A DNA stretch of 64,000 bases, from NCBI GenBank assembly GCA_041905405.1, contig JAYRLC010000005.1, positions 1 through 64,000 of the forward strand. Direction: 5' to 3'. Shown here piece by piece: positions 9,415 through 17,741 of this stretch. The notes beneath the pieces were generated by a model, which had not been told where the DNA came from, did no database searches, and was given only the letters and a program-made list of their open reading frames with translations. Every line of letters starts with the position of its first letter. The first letter of the stretch is position 1. Made by a program: the position numbers and the translations under genes. This DNA comes from RAM1 sp041905405 (lineage in GTDB: Bacteria; Pseudomonadota; Gammaproteobacteria; Burkholderiales; Burkholderiaceae_C).

Positions 9415-10269
9415 ATGTCTTTTACCTCTCGAACATTTGGTGGGCTTCGATGGCTGCTGGCGACTCTGACGCTGACTACCGGCCTCACGTGGGCACAAAC
9501 GTCCACCTTCGGAATTACCGCGCCGGCATCGCCGAGCATCTCGGGCGTTTCCACCAGCAGTGTGCAGATCAACTGGCAGCCTTCGTTGGTGACGGGCTCG
9601 GACAGCACATCGGTCTCTTACTACGTTTATCGCTCCGGCGTACCTGTCAATGCGGCACCACTGTTGAACACGTCGTATGTCGATCGCGGCCTCATGCCCA
9701 GTTCGACCTACAGCTGGACGGTGCGCGCTTACGCCCAAGGCGCCCTCAGCTCGCATTCCGCTGCGGTAGCCACCGCCACCTTGGCCCTTCAGGCACCCAC
9801 GCCTTCGGGCCCGCCGGCTCCCACGCGCGTCACCACGTCGAATGCAACGACACGCACAATGCAAATCAACTGGATTGTTGTTCCCAGCACGGGGTCCGGC
9901 ACCTTCAGCATCAGCTACAACGTGTTCCGCAACGGCAACAAGGTCAATGCGTTGCCGGTCTATGCAACCCAGTTCAAGGACACCCAGCTCACGCCAGCGA
10001 CCTCCTACACCTGGACGGTCGCCGCGGTGAATGCCCAGGGCACCCAAGGGTCCATGTCCCAGCCCGCCACAGGCGCAACCAGCACTCCCGGGCCAATTTG
10101 CTTCAGGGGTATCAACGCCGAGCATGTCCAGGCCGGCCGGGCTTACAGAAGCGGAGCTCAGGTCTATGCCAGAGGGTCCCATCAGTTGATGGGGCAGTGG
10201 CCGGGCACGACGCTGCGCACCCTGAGACAAACCGGACCGAACACCTACGAAATGGGCCCGTGTCACTGA
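9415..10269 (+). CDS. Secreted protein with two fibronectin type III domains
   Basis: 284 residues. The N-terminus (GLRWLLATLTLTTGLTWAQT) is a good Sec signal peptide with cleavage after TWA. Two FN3 domains follow, about 38-120 and 125-215, each with the typical pattern VQINW...SYYVYRSGVPVN...YSWTVRAY. The C-terminal 65 residues contain two cysteines and match nothing I recognise. A run of nine T ends directly at the ATG, with no Shine-Dalgarno sequence. In-frame starts further upstream would overlap the divergent MocR gene and lack a signal. A strong terminator follows. Binding partner unknown; extracellular adhesion is only a guess. Confidence 0.75.
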   Translation: MSFTSRTFGGLRWLLATLTLTTGLTWAQTSTFGITAPASPSISGVSTSSVQINWQPSLVTGSDSTSVSYYVYRSGVPVNAAPLLNTSYVDRGLMPSSTYSWTVRAYAQGALSSHSAAVATATLALQAPTPSGPPAPTRVTTSNATTRTMQINWIVVPSTGSGTFSISYNVFRNGNKVNALPVYATQFKDTQLTPATSYTWTVAAVNAQGTQGSMSQPATGATSTPGPICFRGINAEHVQAGRAYRSGAQVYARGSHQLMGQWPGTTLRTLRQTGPNTYEMGPCH

Positions 10270-10320
10270 ACAGGTGCAAGCCTGCGGGCAGGCTCTGACA
10301 GCCGCCCGCCCGCGCAGAAA

Positions 10321-10353
10321 AGCCGGGGTCGATGAGACCCCGGCTTTTTTTTT
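10321..10353 (+). terminator. Rho-independent terminator after the FN3 gene
   Basis: Perfect 10-bp stem AGCCGGGGTC / GACCCCGGCT with loop GATGA, followed by T9 (10345-10353). It lies about 50 bp behind the FN3 stop codon and isolates it from the following operon. Confidence 0.93.
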
Positions 10354-10392
10354 CAATGGGCAGATATCAAGTCGCATCATGTACTGTCACGG

Positions 10393-10437
10393 CGACCAAT
10401 ACAGATTTTCAACTGCGCTGGAAAACTGTACTGGTCG
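10393..10437. promoter_or_regulatory. Inverted repeat upstream of the LysE operon, possible MocR operator
   Basis: CGACCAATACAG (10393-10404) and CTGTACTGGTCG (10426-10437) are an inverted repeat matching at 11 of 12 positions. The arm starts are 33 bp apart, about three helical turns. A further related half-site, GTATTGCTGG, follows at 10439-10448. The pair lies 70 bp upstream of the first LysE start codon. The repeated ACTGGT-like core and phasing are like sites of MocR regulators. The regulator is not proven. Confidence 0.55.
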
Positions 10438-10506
10438 TGTATTGCTGGCCGAGATTACATTGAATTCCCCGGGGCTGGCAAGCCGGCCCTTCGCAACCCC
10501 TGAACC

Positions 10507-11121
10507 ATGAGCCCCACCGAGCTGACCGCCCTTTTGATGCTGGCCACCGCGATGAGTTTTTCGCCGGGGCCGAACACTACGCTGTCCACCGCGCTGGCGG
10601 CCAACCTGGGCCTGAAGCGCGCCCTGCGCTTTTGCCTGGCCGTCCCCATGGGCTGGACCCTGCTGCTGGTGGCCACCGGCCTGGGCCTGGGTGCGCTGAT
10701 CACCAGCGTTCCCGCCCTGCGGCTGGCAGTCAAGGTGTTTGGCGTGGCCTACATGCTGTGGCTGGCCTGGAAGCTGGCCCGCGCCGGACAGATGTCGCAG
10801 GTCAATGCCGCGCGTCTGAATGTCACGTTCTGGCAGGGCGTGGGGCTGCAGTTCGTGAACATCAAGGCGTGGATGCTGGCGCTTACGCTGACCGCAGGCT
10901 GGGTCGTGAATGCCGGCGGCCAGCCGGCCACCAACCCCTATGAAAGACTGGCGATCACCAGCGTGGTGATGATGTGCTTTGCCTTCAGCAGCAACTTCCT
11001 CTATGCGCTGGTGGGCTCGCTACTGCGTCAGTGGCTGGCGGAAGGCACGCGGCTGCTGTGGTTCAACCGCGTGTTGGCGCTGGTGCTGGTGGCGACCGCC
11101 TTCTGGATGCTCACCGTATGA
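10507..11121 (+). CDS. LysE/RhtB family amino-acid exporter
   Basis: 204-residue inner-membrane protein with about six hydrophobic segments. The LysE family signature SFSPGPNTTLS is near residue 18 and FVNIKAWMLAL lies in the middle. LysE/RhtB proteins export amino acids such as lysine, homoserine or threonine with the proton gradient. This is the first gene of a compact eight-gene operon, and the next gene overlaps it by 4 bp (ATGA). Substrate not predictable. Confidence 0.9.
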   Translation: MSPTELTALLMLATAMSFSPGPNTTLSTALAANLGLKRALRFCLAVPMGWTLLLVATGLGLGALITSVPALRLAVKVFGVAYMLWLAWKLARAGQMSQVNAARLNVTFWQGVGLQFVNIKAWMLALTLTAGWVVNAGGQPATNPYERLAITSVVMMCFAFSSNFLYALVGSLLRQWLAEGTRLLWFNRVLALVLVATAFWMLTV

Positions 11122-12020
11122 AGCCCGAAGAAGTGCGCGGCCTGTGGCTCGGCCTGCTGGGCGTGACCATTTTTGCGATGACGCTGCCCATGACGCGGCT
11201 GGCCGTGGGCACGATCGATGCGCCGCAGATGTCGGGCGTGTTCATCGCGCTGGGCCGCGCCGTGGTGGCGGCGCTGCTGTCGGCGACCTTCCTCGTCGCC
11301 ACGCGCGCGCCCTGGCCGCGGCGGGAAGACTGGTGGCCGCTGGCCCTCACGTCGGCTGGCGTGGTGTTCGGTTTTCCGCTGTTCACGTCGGTGGCCATGC
11401 GCTATGTCGAGGCGGTGCACGCGGCCGTGATCGTCGGCGTGCTGCCGCTGGCCACGGCCGCCGTGGGCGCGCTGCTGCACCGTCAACGCCCGTCGGCGGG
11501 CTTCTGGATCTGCGCGGCCGTGGGCAGCGGGCTCGTCGTGGGGTTTGCGGTGCTGCGCAGCGGCCAGGCGGGCCTGAGTCTGCACCCGGCCGACGGCTTG
11601 CTGCTGGCCGCCATGGGCTGCGCCGCCGTGGGCTACGGTTACGGCGCCAGACTGTCGCAGCGCATGCGGGCCGAGCACGTGATTTGCTGGGCACTGGTCA
11701 TGGCCCTGCCCATCACGCTGCCGGCCGCGTGGCTCACGCTGCCGCGCGCCGATCTTCAGCCGTCGGCGTGGTGGGGGTTCGCCTACGTGGCCGTGTTTTC
11801 GATGTGGCTTGGCTTTTTTGCCTGGTACCGCGGGCTGGCCCTGGGCGGCACGGTGCGCGTGAGCCAGGTGCAACTGGTGCAGCCCTTTCTGGGCATGCTG
11901 TTTGCCGTGCCGTTGCTGGGCGAGCGGCTGGACGCGATGACGCTGGGCTTTGCGCTGGCCGTGATCGCCACTGTTTTCATTGGCAAGAAAATGCCCGTTC
12001 GTGCGGCCGCAGCCGCCTGA
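11118..12020 (+). CDS. EamA family (drug/metabolite) transporter
   Basis: 300 residues with ten predicted hydrophobic helices in two EamA halves, typical of the DMT superfamily. The second half shows LGGTVRVSQVQLVQPFLGMLFAVPLLGE, the conserved EamA turn. ATG 11118 overlaps the TGA of the preceding exporter (ATGA), so they are translationally coupled. EamA proteins next to LysE and PLP enzymes usually export amino acids or derivatives. Direction and substrate are inferred. Confidence 0.88.
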   Translation: MKPEEVRGLWLGLLGVTIFAMTLPMTRLAVGTIDAPQMSGVFIALGRAVVAALLSATFLVATRAPWPRREDWWPLALTSAGVVFGFPLFTSVAMRYVEAVHAAVIVGVLPLATAAVGALLHRQRPSAGFWICAAVGSGLVVGFAVLRSGQAGLSLHPADGLLLAAMGCAAVGYGYGARLSQRMRAEHVICWALVMALPITLPAAWLTLPRADLQPSAWWGFAYVAVFSMWLGFFAWYRGLALGGTVRVSQVQLVQPFLGMLFAVPLLGERLDAMTLGFALAVIATVFIGKKMPVRAAAAA

Positions 12021-12044
12021 CACTGATTTGATGGAGACCTGCAT

Positions 12045-13268
12045 ATGAAACTCAACGACCTGAACACCCCCCAATGGACCTTGGCGCGCCGCGCCGAGCG
12101 CATGAACCCGTCGGTCATCCGCGAAATCCTCAAGGTCACCGAGAAGCCCGGCATCATCAGCTTTGCCGGCGGCCTGCCGTCCCCCAAGACCTTCCCGATC
12201 GACGCGTTCTCTGAAGCCTGCGCCAAGGTGCTGCGCGAGGACGGCCAGGGCGCGCTGCAGTACGCCGCCAGCGAAGGCTACGGCCCGCTGCGCGAAGCCG
12301 TCGCCGCGCAGCTGCCCTGGATGGTTGACCCGGCCCAGGTGCTGATCACAACCGGCAGCCAGCAGGGCCTGGACCTGGTGGCCAAGGTGCTGGTGGACGC
12401 GGGCAGCCGCATTCTGGTGGAAACGCCGACGTATCTGGGCGCGCTGCAGGCTTTCACGCCCATGGAGCCCGAAGTGGTGAGTGTGGCGAGCGACGCCGAA
12501 GGCATCGATGTCGAAGACCTGGCAGCGAAGGCCGGCACCGCCGCGCAAGGTGGTGCCTCCGATTGCCGCGCGCGCTTTCTGTACGTGCTGCCCAACTTCC
12601 AGAACCCCACCGGCCGCACCATGAGCGAGGCGCGCCGCGCCGCGCTGTCGGCCCGGGCGGCTGCGCTGGGCCTGCCCATCATCGAGGACAACCCCTATGG
12701 CGATCTTTGGTTCGACGCGCCGCCCGCGCTGCCGCTGACCGCGCGCAACCCTGAAGGCTGTATCTACCTGGGCTCGTTCTCCAAGGTGCTGGCGCCGGGC
12801 CTGCGCCTGGGCTTCCTGGTCGCGCCCAAGGCCATGTACCCCAAGCTGCTGCAGGCAAAGCAGGCGGCCGACCTGCACAGCCCCAGCTTCAACCAGCGCA
12901 TGGTGGCCGAGGTGCTCAAGCATGGCTTCCTGGACCGCCACGTGCCCACGATCCGCGCGCTGTACAAGTCGCAGCGCGACGCGATGCTGGCCGCGCTCAC
13001 GCGCGAAATGGCCGGGCTGGACGTGCAGTGGAACAGCCCCGACGGCGGCATGTTCCTGTGGGCGCGCCTGCCCGCGGGCGTGGACGCCGTGCAGCTGCTG
13101 CCCAAGGCGGTGGAGAAGAACGTGGCCTTCGTGCCCGGCTCGGCGTTCTATGCCGACAACGGCGACCCGCGCACGCTGCGCCTGAGCTTCGTGACGGCGA
13201 GCGTGGATCAGATCAACACGGGGGTCGCCGCATTGGCGGCGGCCATCCGCGAGGCCCAGGCTGCCTGA
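12045..13268 (+). CDS. Class I/II PLP-dependent aminotransferase (2-aminoadipate/LysN-like)
   Basis: 407-residue cytosolic aminotransferase without a DNA-binding domain. IISFAGGLPSPKTFP near the N-terminus is typical of the LysN/AadAT group of broad-specificity aminotransferases. The PLP lysine is in LGSFSKVLAPGLRLGF (about residue 247) and the phosphate-site arginine follows. It lies 24 bp after the EamA gene and 8 bp before the GST. A role in transaminating an amino acid that the operon also exports is likely but inferred. Confidence 0.9.
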   Translation: MKLNDLNTPQWTLARRAERMNPSVIREILKVTEKPGIISFAGGLPSPKTFPIDAFSEACAKVLREDGQGALQYAASEGYGPLREAVAAQLPWMVDPAQVLITTGSQQGLDLVAKVLVDAGSRILVETPTYLGALQAFTPMEPEVVSVASDAEGIDVEDLAAKAGTAAQGGASDCRARFLYVLPNFQNPTGRTMSEARRAALSARAAALGLPIIEDNPYGDLWFDAPPALPLTARNPEGCIYLGSFSKVLAPGLRLGFLVAPKAMYPKLLQAKQAADLHSPSFNQRMVAEVLKHGFLDRHVPTIRALYKSQRDAMLAALTREMAGLDVQWNSPDGGMFLWARLPAGVDAVQLLPKAVEKNVAFVPGSAFYADNGDPRTLRLSFVTASVDQINTGVAALAAAIREAQAA

Positions 13269-13276
13269 GGACGCCC

Positions 13277-13897
13277 ATGCTGCACATCTGGGGCCGCATC
13301 AGCTCGATCAACGTGCGCAAGGTCGTGTGGACCGTGCAGCACCTGAACCTCACGCACCAGCGCACCGACGCGGGCGGGCAGTTCGGCATCGTCAAGACGC
13401 CGGACTATCTGGCCAACAACCCAAATGCGCTCGTACCACTGCTGGAGGACGGCGACTTCCGCCTGTGGGAGTCCAACGTCATCGTGCGCTATCTGAGCGC
13501 GAAGTATGCGGACGGTGCGCTGTACCCGTCCGGCCTGCAGGCCCGCTTCGACGCCGAGCGCTGGATGGACTGGCAGCAGACCACGCTGAACCACGCGGGC
13601 CGCGATGCGTTCGTGCAGCTCATCCGCAAGCCGGGCGGGCAGGTCAACGCGGCGCTGGTCGAAGCGTCCATCGCCGCGACCGAGCCGCTGCTGGACCTGC
13701 TGGACGCGCACCTGGCGCGCCAGCCGTTCATGGCCGGCGGGCAGCTCACCATGGCCGACATTCCCATCGCCTGCGAAATCCACCGATGGCGCGGCACGCC
13801 TGTGCCCCATACGGCGCGTGCGCACCTGGACCGCTGGTACCAGCACGTGCTGGCGCTGCCCGCGTCACGCGGCGTGCTGGACATTGCCCTTTCCTGA
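13277..13897 (+). CDS. Glutathione S-transferase family protein
   Basis: 206 residues with an N-terminal thioredoxin fold (MLHIWGRISSINVRKVVWTV, with NPNALVPLLEDGDFRLWESN forming the glutathione site including the cis-Pro loop and ES motif) and an alpha-helical C-terminal domain (GGQLTMADIPIACEIHRW). The 'GRxSSINVRKV' start is characteristic of beta-like bacterial GSTs with an N-terminal Ser. ATG 13277 lies 8 bp after the aminotransferase stop. A detoxification or isomerase role in the operon is inferred. Confidence 0.9.
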   Translation: MLHIWGRISSINVRKVVWTVQHLNLTHQRTDAGGQFGIVKTPDYLANNPNALVPLLEDGDFRLWESNVIVRYLSAKYADGALYPSGLQARFDAERWMDWQQTTLNHAGRDAFVQLIRKPGGQVNAALVEASIAATEPLLDLLDAHLARQPFMAGGQLTMADIPIACEIHRWRGTPVPHTARAHLDRWYQHVLALPASRGVLDIALS

Positions 13898-13913
13898 TCC
13901 CTCCAAACCATCC

Positions 13914-14774
13914 ATGAAAACCCGCCCGTTCAAGCAAGTCGACGTCTTCACCGCCCAGCCCTACCGCGGCAACCCGCTGGCCGTGGTGCTGGACGGCACC
14001 GGCCTGAGCACGCAGGAGATGCATCACTTCACCCGCTGGACCAACCTGTCCGAGGCGACCTTCGTGCTGCCGCCCACGCAGCCGGGCGCCGACTACAAGG
14101 TGCGCATCTTCTGCCCGTCGGGCGAGCTGCCGTTCGCCGGCCACCCCACGCTGGGCACCTGCCATGCGTGGCTGCAGGCCGGCGGTACGCCCAAAGGCAG
14201 CGACGTGGTGCAGGAATGCGGTGTGGGCTTGGTGCGGATCCGCCGCGACGGCGAGCGGCTGGCCTTTGCCGCCCCGCCGCTGATCAACAACGCGCCGCTG
14301 CCGGACGATGAGCTGGCGCTGATCGTGCGCGGCCTGGGCATCGAGCGCAGCGACGTGGTGGCGCATGCCTGGTGCGACAACGGGCCCAAGTGGCGCGGGC
14401 TGCTGCTGCGTTCGGCGCAGCAGGTGCTGGCGCTCAAGCCCGACGCGGCCGTGCTGCAGGGCCTGTTCGTCGGCGTGGTGGGCGCAAGCGGCAAGGTCGG
14501 CGTCGTGGCGCCCACGGGCCATGACGACGTGGCATTTGAAGTGCGCGCATTTTTCCCCGGCAACAACGGCATGGTGGAAGACCCCGTGACCGGCAGCCTG
14601 AACGCGGGCCTGGCGCAGTGGCTCATCGGCGCAGGCCTGGCGCCGGCCCGCTACGTGGCGGCGCAGGGCACGGCGATGGAGCGCGCGGGGCGTGTGTTTG
14701 TGGAGCAGTCGGGCAACGACGTCTGGGTGGGCGGCGGGTCCTTGACCTGCGTTGAAGGGACGGTGCTACTTTGA
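13914..14774 (+). CDS. PhzF family phenazine-biosynthesis-like isomerase
   Basis: 286 residues of the two-domain PhzF/DAP-epimerase fold. Conserved blocks are QVDVFTAQPYRGNPLAVV, TNLSEATFVLP (with E47, equivalent to the catalytic Glu of PhzF), FCPSGELPFAGHPTLGT and the late motif MVEDPVTGSLNAGLAQWL. Most members are not phenazine enzymes and their substrate is unknown; no other phz gene is present. It starts 16 bp after the GST and its stop overlaps the next start (TTGA). Confidence 0.9.
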   Translation: MKTRPFKQVDVFTAQPYRGNPLAVVLDGTGLSTQEMHHFTRWTNLSEATFVLPPTQPGADYKVRIFCPSGELPFAGHPTLGTCHAWLQAGGTPKGSDVVQECGVGLVRIRRDGERLAFAAPPLINNAPLPDDELALIVRGLGIERSDVVAHAWCDNGPKWRGLLLRSAQQVLALKPDAAVLQGLFVGVVGASGKVGVVAPTGHDDVAFEVRAFFPGNNGMVEDPVTGSLNAGLAQWLIGAGLAPARYVAAQGTAMERAGRVFVEQSGNDVWVGGGSLTCVEGTVLL

Positions 14775-15463
14775 CACCAACCGCCCGGATCGACCACCTC
14801 GTCATCGCCGCTGCCACGCTCGAAGAAGGCGTGGCCTGGTGCGAACGTGTGCTGGGCATCACGCCCGGCCCGGGCGGCGAGCATCTGTTGATGGGCACCC
14901 ACAACCGCCTGTTCCGCGTGGCGACGGTGGACTTTCCGCGCGCCTACGCGGAGATCATCACCATCAATCCCGCCAGGCCCGATCCGCAGCCGGCCAGGAC
15001 CGGCCGCTGGTTTGACCTGGACGACCCTGCCCTGCGCGCCCGCGTGGCGCAGGACGGACCGCAGCTCGTGCACTTCGTGGCGAACGTGCCCGACGTGGCG
15101 CAGGCACTGAAGGACTGGGCCCTGCTGGGCATCGACCGGGGGCCGGCGCTGGCCGCCTCGCGCGCCACGCCGCGCGGGCTGCTGCAGTGGCAGATCACCG
15201 TGCGCGACGACGGCCAGCGACTGTTTTCGGGCGGGCTGCCCACACTCATCCAGTGGGGCGACGTGCATCCCGCCAGCACCATGCCCGAATCGGGCGTGAC
15301 GCTGCAATCGCTCACCGTGCAGCACCCGCAGGCCGACGTGCTGCGCGCGGCCTTTGACGCGGTCGGCCTGGCGGGCGTGCAGCTCAAGCAGGGCGCGCCC
15401 AACCTGTGCGCGCGGCTGCACACGCCGCGCGGCGCGGTCACGCTGGAATCGAAAGGACTCTGA
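14771..15463 (+). CDS. VOC (glyoxalase-like) family protein
   Basis: 230 residues starting from TTG 14771, which overlaps the PhzF stop codon (TTGA). The opening TARIDHLVIAAATLEEGVAW and the internal repeat of the beta-alpha-beta-beta-beta unit fit the glyoxalase-like domain (PF13468 type). VOC proteins bind a divalent metal via His/Glu; H10 is the obvious first ligand. Function within the operon unknown. Confidence 0.85.
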   Translation: MTPTARIDHLVIAAATLEEGVAWCERVLGITPGPGGEHLLMGTHNRLFRVATVDFPRAYAEIITINPARPDPQPARTGRWFDLDDPALRARVAQDGPQLVHFVANVPDVAQALKDWALLGIDRGPALAASRATPRGLLQWQITVRDDGQRLFSGGLPTLIQWGDVHPASTMPESGVTLQSLTVQHPQADVLRAAFDAVGLAGVQLKQGAPNLCARLHTPRGAVTLESKGL

Positions 15464-15464
15464 C

Positions 15465-16097
15465 ATGCTCACCTTCACCGAACTCGGCTGGTTTGCGCTG
15501 GCGGCGCTGATCCTGGTGCTCACGCCCGGCCCCAACATGATCTATTGCATCTCGCGCACGCTGGTGCAGGGCCGCCGCGCCGGCCTGCTGTCGCTGGCCG
15601 GCGTGCTGCTGGGCTTTGTGGTGCACCTGATGGCGGCGGCCCTGGGCCTGACGGCCCTGCTCATGGCCGTGCCACTGGCGTTCGACGCGATCAAGCTGGC
15701 CGGCGCGGCCTACCTGCTGTGGCTGGCCTGGCAGGCGGTCAAGCCCGGCGGCGCCGCGCCGTTCGAAGCCCGTAACCTGCCGGTGGACACTCCTGCCACG
15801 CTGTTCCGCATGGGCTTTATCACCAACCTGCTGAACCCCAAGGTCGCCATGTTCTACCTGTCGTTCTTTCCGCAGTTCCTGCACCCCGAGCGGGGCAGCG
15901 TACTGCTGCAGAGCCTGTCGCTGGGCGCGGTGCAGATCGGCGTGAGCGGCGGCGTCAACGCGCTGCTGGTCCTGGGCGCGGGCGGCATCACGGCGTTCCT
16001 GTCGCAAAGCGCGGGCTGGCTGCGCGCGCAGCGCTATGTCATGGGCACGGTGCTGGGCGGCCTGGCCGTACGCATCGCGCTGGAAGAACGCAAGTAG
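15465..16097 (+). CDS. LysE/RhtB family amino-acid exporter (second copy)
   Basis: 210-residue membrane protein with the LysE signature VLTPGPNMIYCISRTL near residue 19 and the NLLNPKVAMFYLSFFPQF block in the middle. It is clearly divergent from the first LysE gene of the same operon (10507-11121), so this is not a recent duplication. It follows the VOC gene by 1 bp and precedes the dehydratase gene by 6 bp. Confidence 0.9.
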   Translation: MLTFTELGWFALAALILVLTPGPNMIYCISRTLVQGRRAGLLSLAGVLLGFVVHLMAAALGLTALLMAVPLAFDAIKLAGAAYLLWLAWQAVKPGGAAPFEARNLPVDTPATLFRMGFITNLLNPKVAMFYLSFFPQFLHPERGSVLLQSLSLGAVQIGVSGGVNALLVLGAGGITAFLSQSAGWLRAQRYVMGTVLGGLAVRIALEERK

Positions 16098-16103
16098 GCC
16101 GCC

Positions 16104-17057
16104 ATGCAGTTCACACGGGAACAGGTCCAGGCCGCACAGCGCACCGTCTACGCGGCCATGCCGCCCACACCGCAGTACGCCTGGCCGCTGTTGCAGCAGC
16201 GCCTGGGCCTGAAGGTCTGGCTCAAGCATGAAAACCACACGCCGGCCGGCGCGTTCAAGGTGCGCGGCGGGCTCACGTACTTTGAGCAGTTGGGGCAGGT
16301 CAAGGGCGTGATCAGCGCCACGCGCGGCAACCACGGCCAGTCGGTGGGCTTCGCGGCGCGGCGCTACGGCGTGCCGGCCACCATCGTCGTGCCGCACGGC
16401 AATTCGGTGGAGAAGAACGCGGCCATGCGCGCGCTGGGCGTCACGCTGGTCGAGCATGGCGACGACTTTCAGGCCGCGCGCGAGCATGCCATCCACCTGG
16501 CGGAAACGCAGGGCCTGCACATGGTGCCGTCGTTCCACCCCGAGCTGATCCGCGGCGTCATGACGTACTGGGTCGAGTTTTTCGAGAGCTTTGCACACGG
16601 GGCAGCACCCGACGTGGTGTTCGTGCCGCTGGGCCTGGGCTCGGGCTTCAGCGCCGCGGCCGCCGCGCGCGCGCATACGGGCGTGAAGACGCGCCTGGTT
16701 GGCGTCGTGTCGGCCCATGCCACGATGTACCAGGACTCGTTCCGCGCGCGCCGCGTGATCGAGTCGCCGGTGACCACGGTGCTGGCCGACGGCATGGCCT
16801 GCCGCGTGCCCGAGCCCGGCGCGCTGGACGCGCTGCTGAAAGAGGCCGACGACGTGGTGGCCGTGACCGACGATGAAGTCGCTCACGCCATGCGCGTGCT
16901 GTTCGCCGACACGCACAACGTCGCCGAAGGCGCGGGCGCCGCCGCGCTGGCCGCCGCGATGCAGCAGCGCCAGCGGCTGCAGGGCCAGGTGGTGGGCTGC
17001 CCGGTGACGGGCGGCAACGTGGACAGCGCGGTGTTCGCCGATGTGCTGACGGGCTGA
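16104..17057 (+). CDS. Threonine dehydratase-like PLP enzyme (fold type II)
   Basis: 317 residues. The PLP lysine is K52 in HTPAGAFKVRGGLTYF. SATRGNHGQSVGFAARRYGV and the glycine-rich phosphate loop LGLGSGFSAA are typical of threonine/serine dehydratases of the catabolic type and of hydroxyectoine-utilisation dehydratases. There is no C-terminal ACT regulatory domain, so it is probably not the feedback-regulated biosynthetic IlvA. Last gene of the operon. A short GC hairpin without T-run (17050-17063) covers its stop. Confidence 0.87.
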   Translation: MQFTREQVQAAQRTVYAAMPPTPQYAWPLLQQRLGLKVWLKHENHTPAGAFKVRGGLTYFEQLGQVKGVISATRGNHGQSVGFAARRYGVPATIVVPHGNSVEKNAAMRALGVTLVEHGDDFQAAREHAIHLAETQGLHMVPSFHPELIRGVMTYWVEFFESFAHGAAPDVVFVPLGLGSGFSAAAAARAHTGVKTRLVGVVSAHATMYQDSFRARRVIESPVTTVLADGMACRVPEPGALDALLKEADDVVAVTDDEVAHAMRVLFADTHNVAEGAGAAALAAAMQQRQRLQGQVVGCPVTGGNVDSAVFADVLTG

Positions 17058-17069
17058 AGCCCGCGCCGT

Positions 17070-17516
17070 TCAGGCCCAGGCGCCCATGAACGGCATCGGC
17101 AGCGGCTGGATCGGCGCGGACGGCGCCTGCAGCTGGGCGCGCAGTTCGGGCACCAGCGCCACAAAGCCGGCGAGCACGGCAATGAATTCCTGAGGGTCGA
17201 TCGCCGGCGGCAGCATGGCCAGCAGCACCAGACGACCGGTCTCTTCGTCCAGCGCGATCATGTGGCCGGAGGGAAGGTGACCGTAGTTGACCATCAGCAT
17301 GGCGCGCAGTGCGTGGGGCGGCAGTTCGTCCATCGGACCGGTCAGCGCGCAACGCACCGTGAGCGGCTCGGGCCCGCCGCGGCAGGCAATGGTCAGGTCG
17401 ACATCACCCTCGAACTCCAGGCCGCATTCGCCTTCGGTGTCCAGTTCCACGACCTGGCCCAACACGTTCGACAGCGCCGACATCAGTGGCTGCACCGTGT
17501 ACGTTTCACCTGGCAC
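17070..17516 (-). CDS. CesT/Tir-chaperone-like protein
   Basis: 148-residue acidic cytosolic protein. The alternating pattern (LTIACRGGPEPLTVRCALTG, then RAMLMVNYGHLPSGHMIALDEETGRLVLLAMLPP, then a C-terminal helix) resembles the class I type III secretion chaperone fold (CesT family, PF05932). No secretion apparatus or effector gene is nearby, so the name describes the fold only. GTG and ATG alternatives do not change the start much. It is convergent with the dehydratase gene. Confidence 0.6.
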   Translation of the reverse strand: MPGETYTVQPLMSALSNVLGQVVELDTEGECGLEFEGDVDLTIACRGGPEPLTVRCALTGPMDELPPHALRAMLMVNYGHLPSGHMIALDEETGRLVLLAMLPPAIDPQEFIAVLAGFVALVPELRAQLQAPSAPIQPLPMPFMGAWA

Positions 17517-17741
17517 CGTTCGTCCCCGGGTGTGCGGGCGCCATGCGCCGCGCGGTGAACTCCCTGTCGCGTTCCCTCGTTGGGGGTCAGGTCACTATAG
17601 GCAGGCGGCCGCACGGCTGTAAAGACAGGCCGGGGGCGACTATGCGTTGGTATGGGCTGGTGTCCCGCGCCTGACAGCCCGGCGGCCCGCGCGTCACTCC
17701 GGCGACTGGGCAGGCACCTGCGCCTCGCCAGAATGGGACGC

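Noticed and set aside
17050..17063. CGGGC-TGAA-GCCCG hairpin at the end of the dehydratase gene as terminator
   Set aside because: The stem is only 5 bp and no T-run follows; it overlaps the stop codon.
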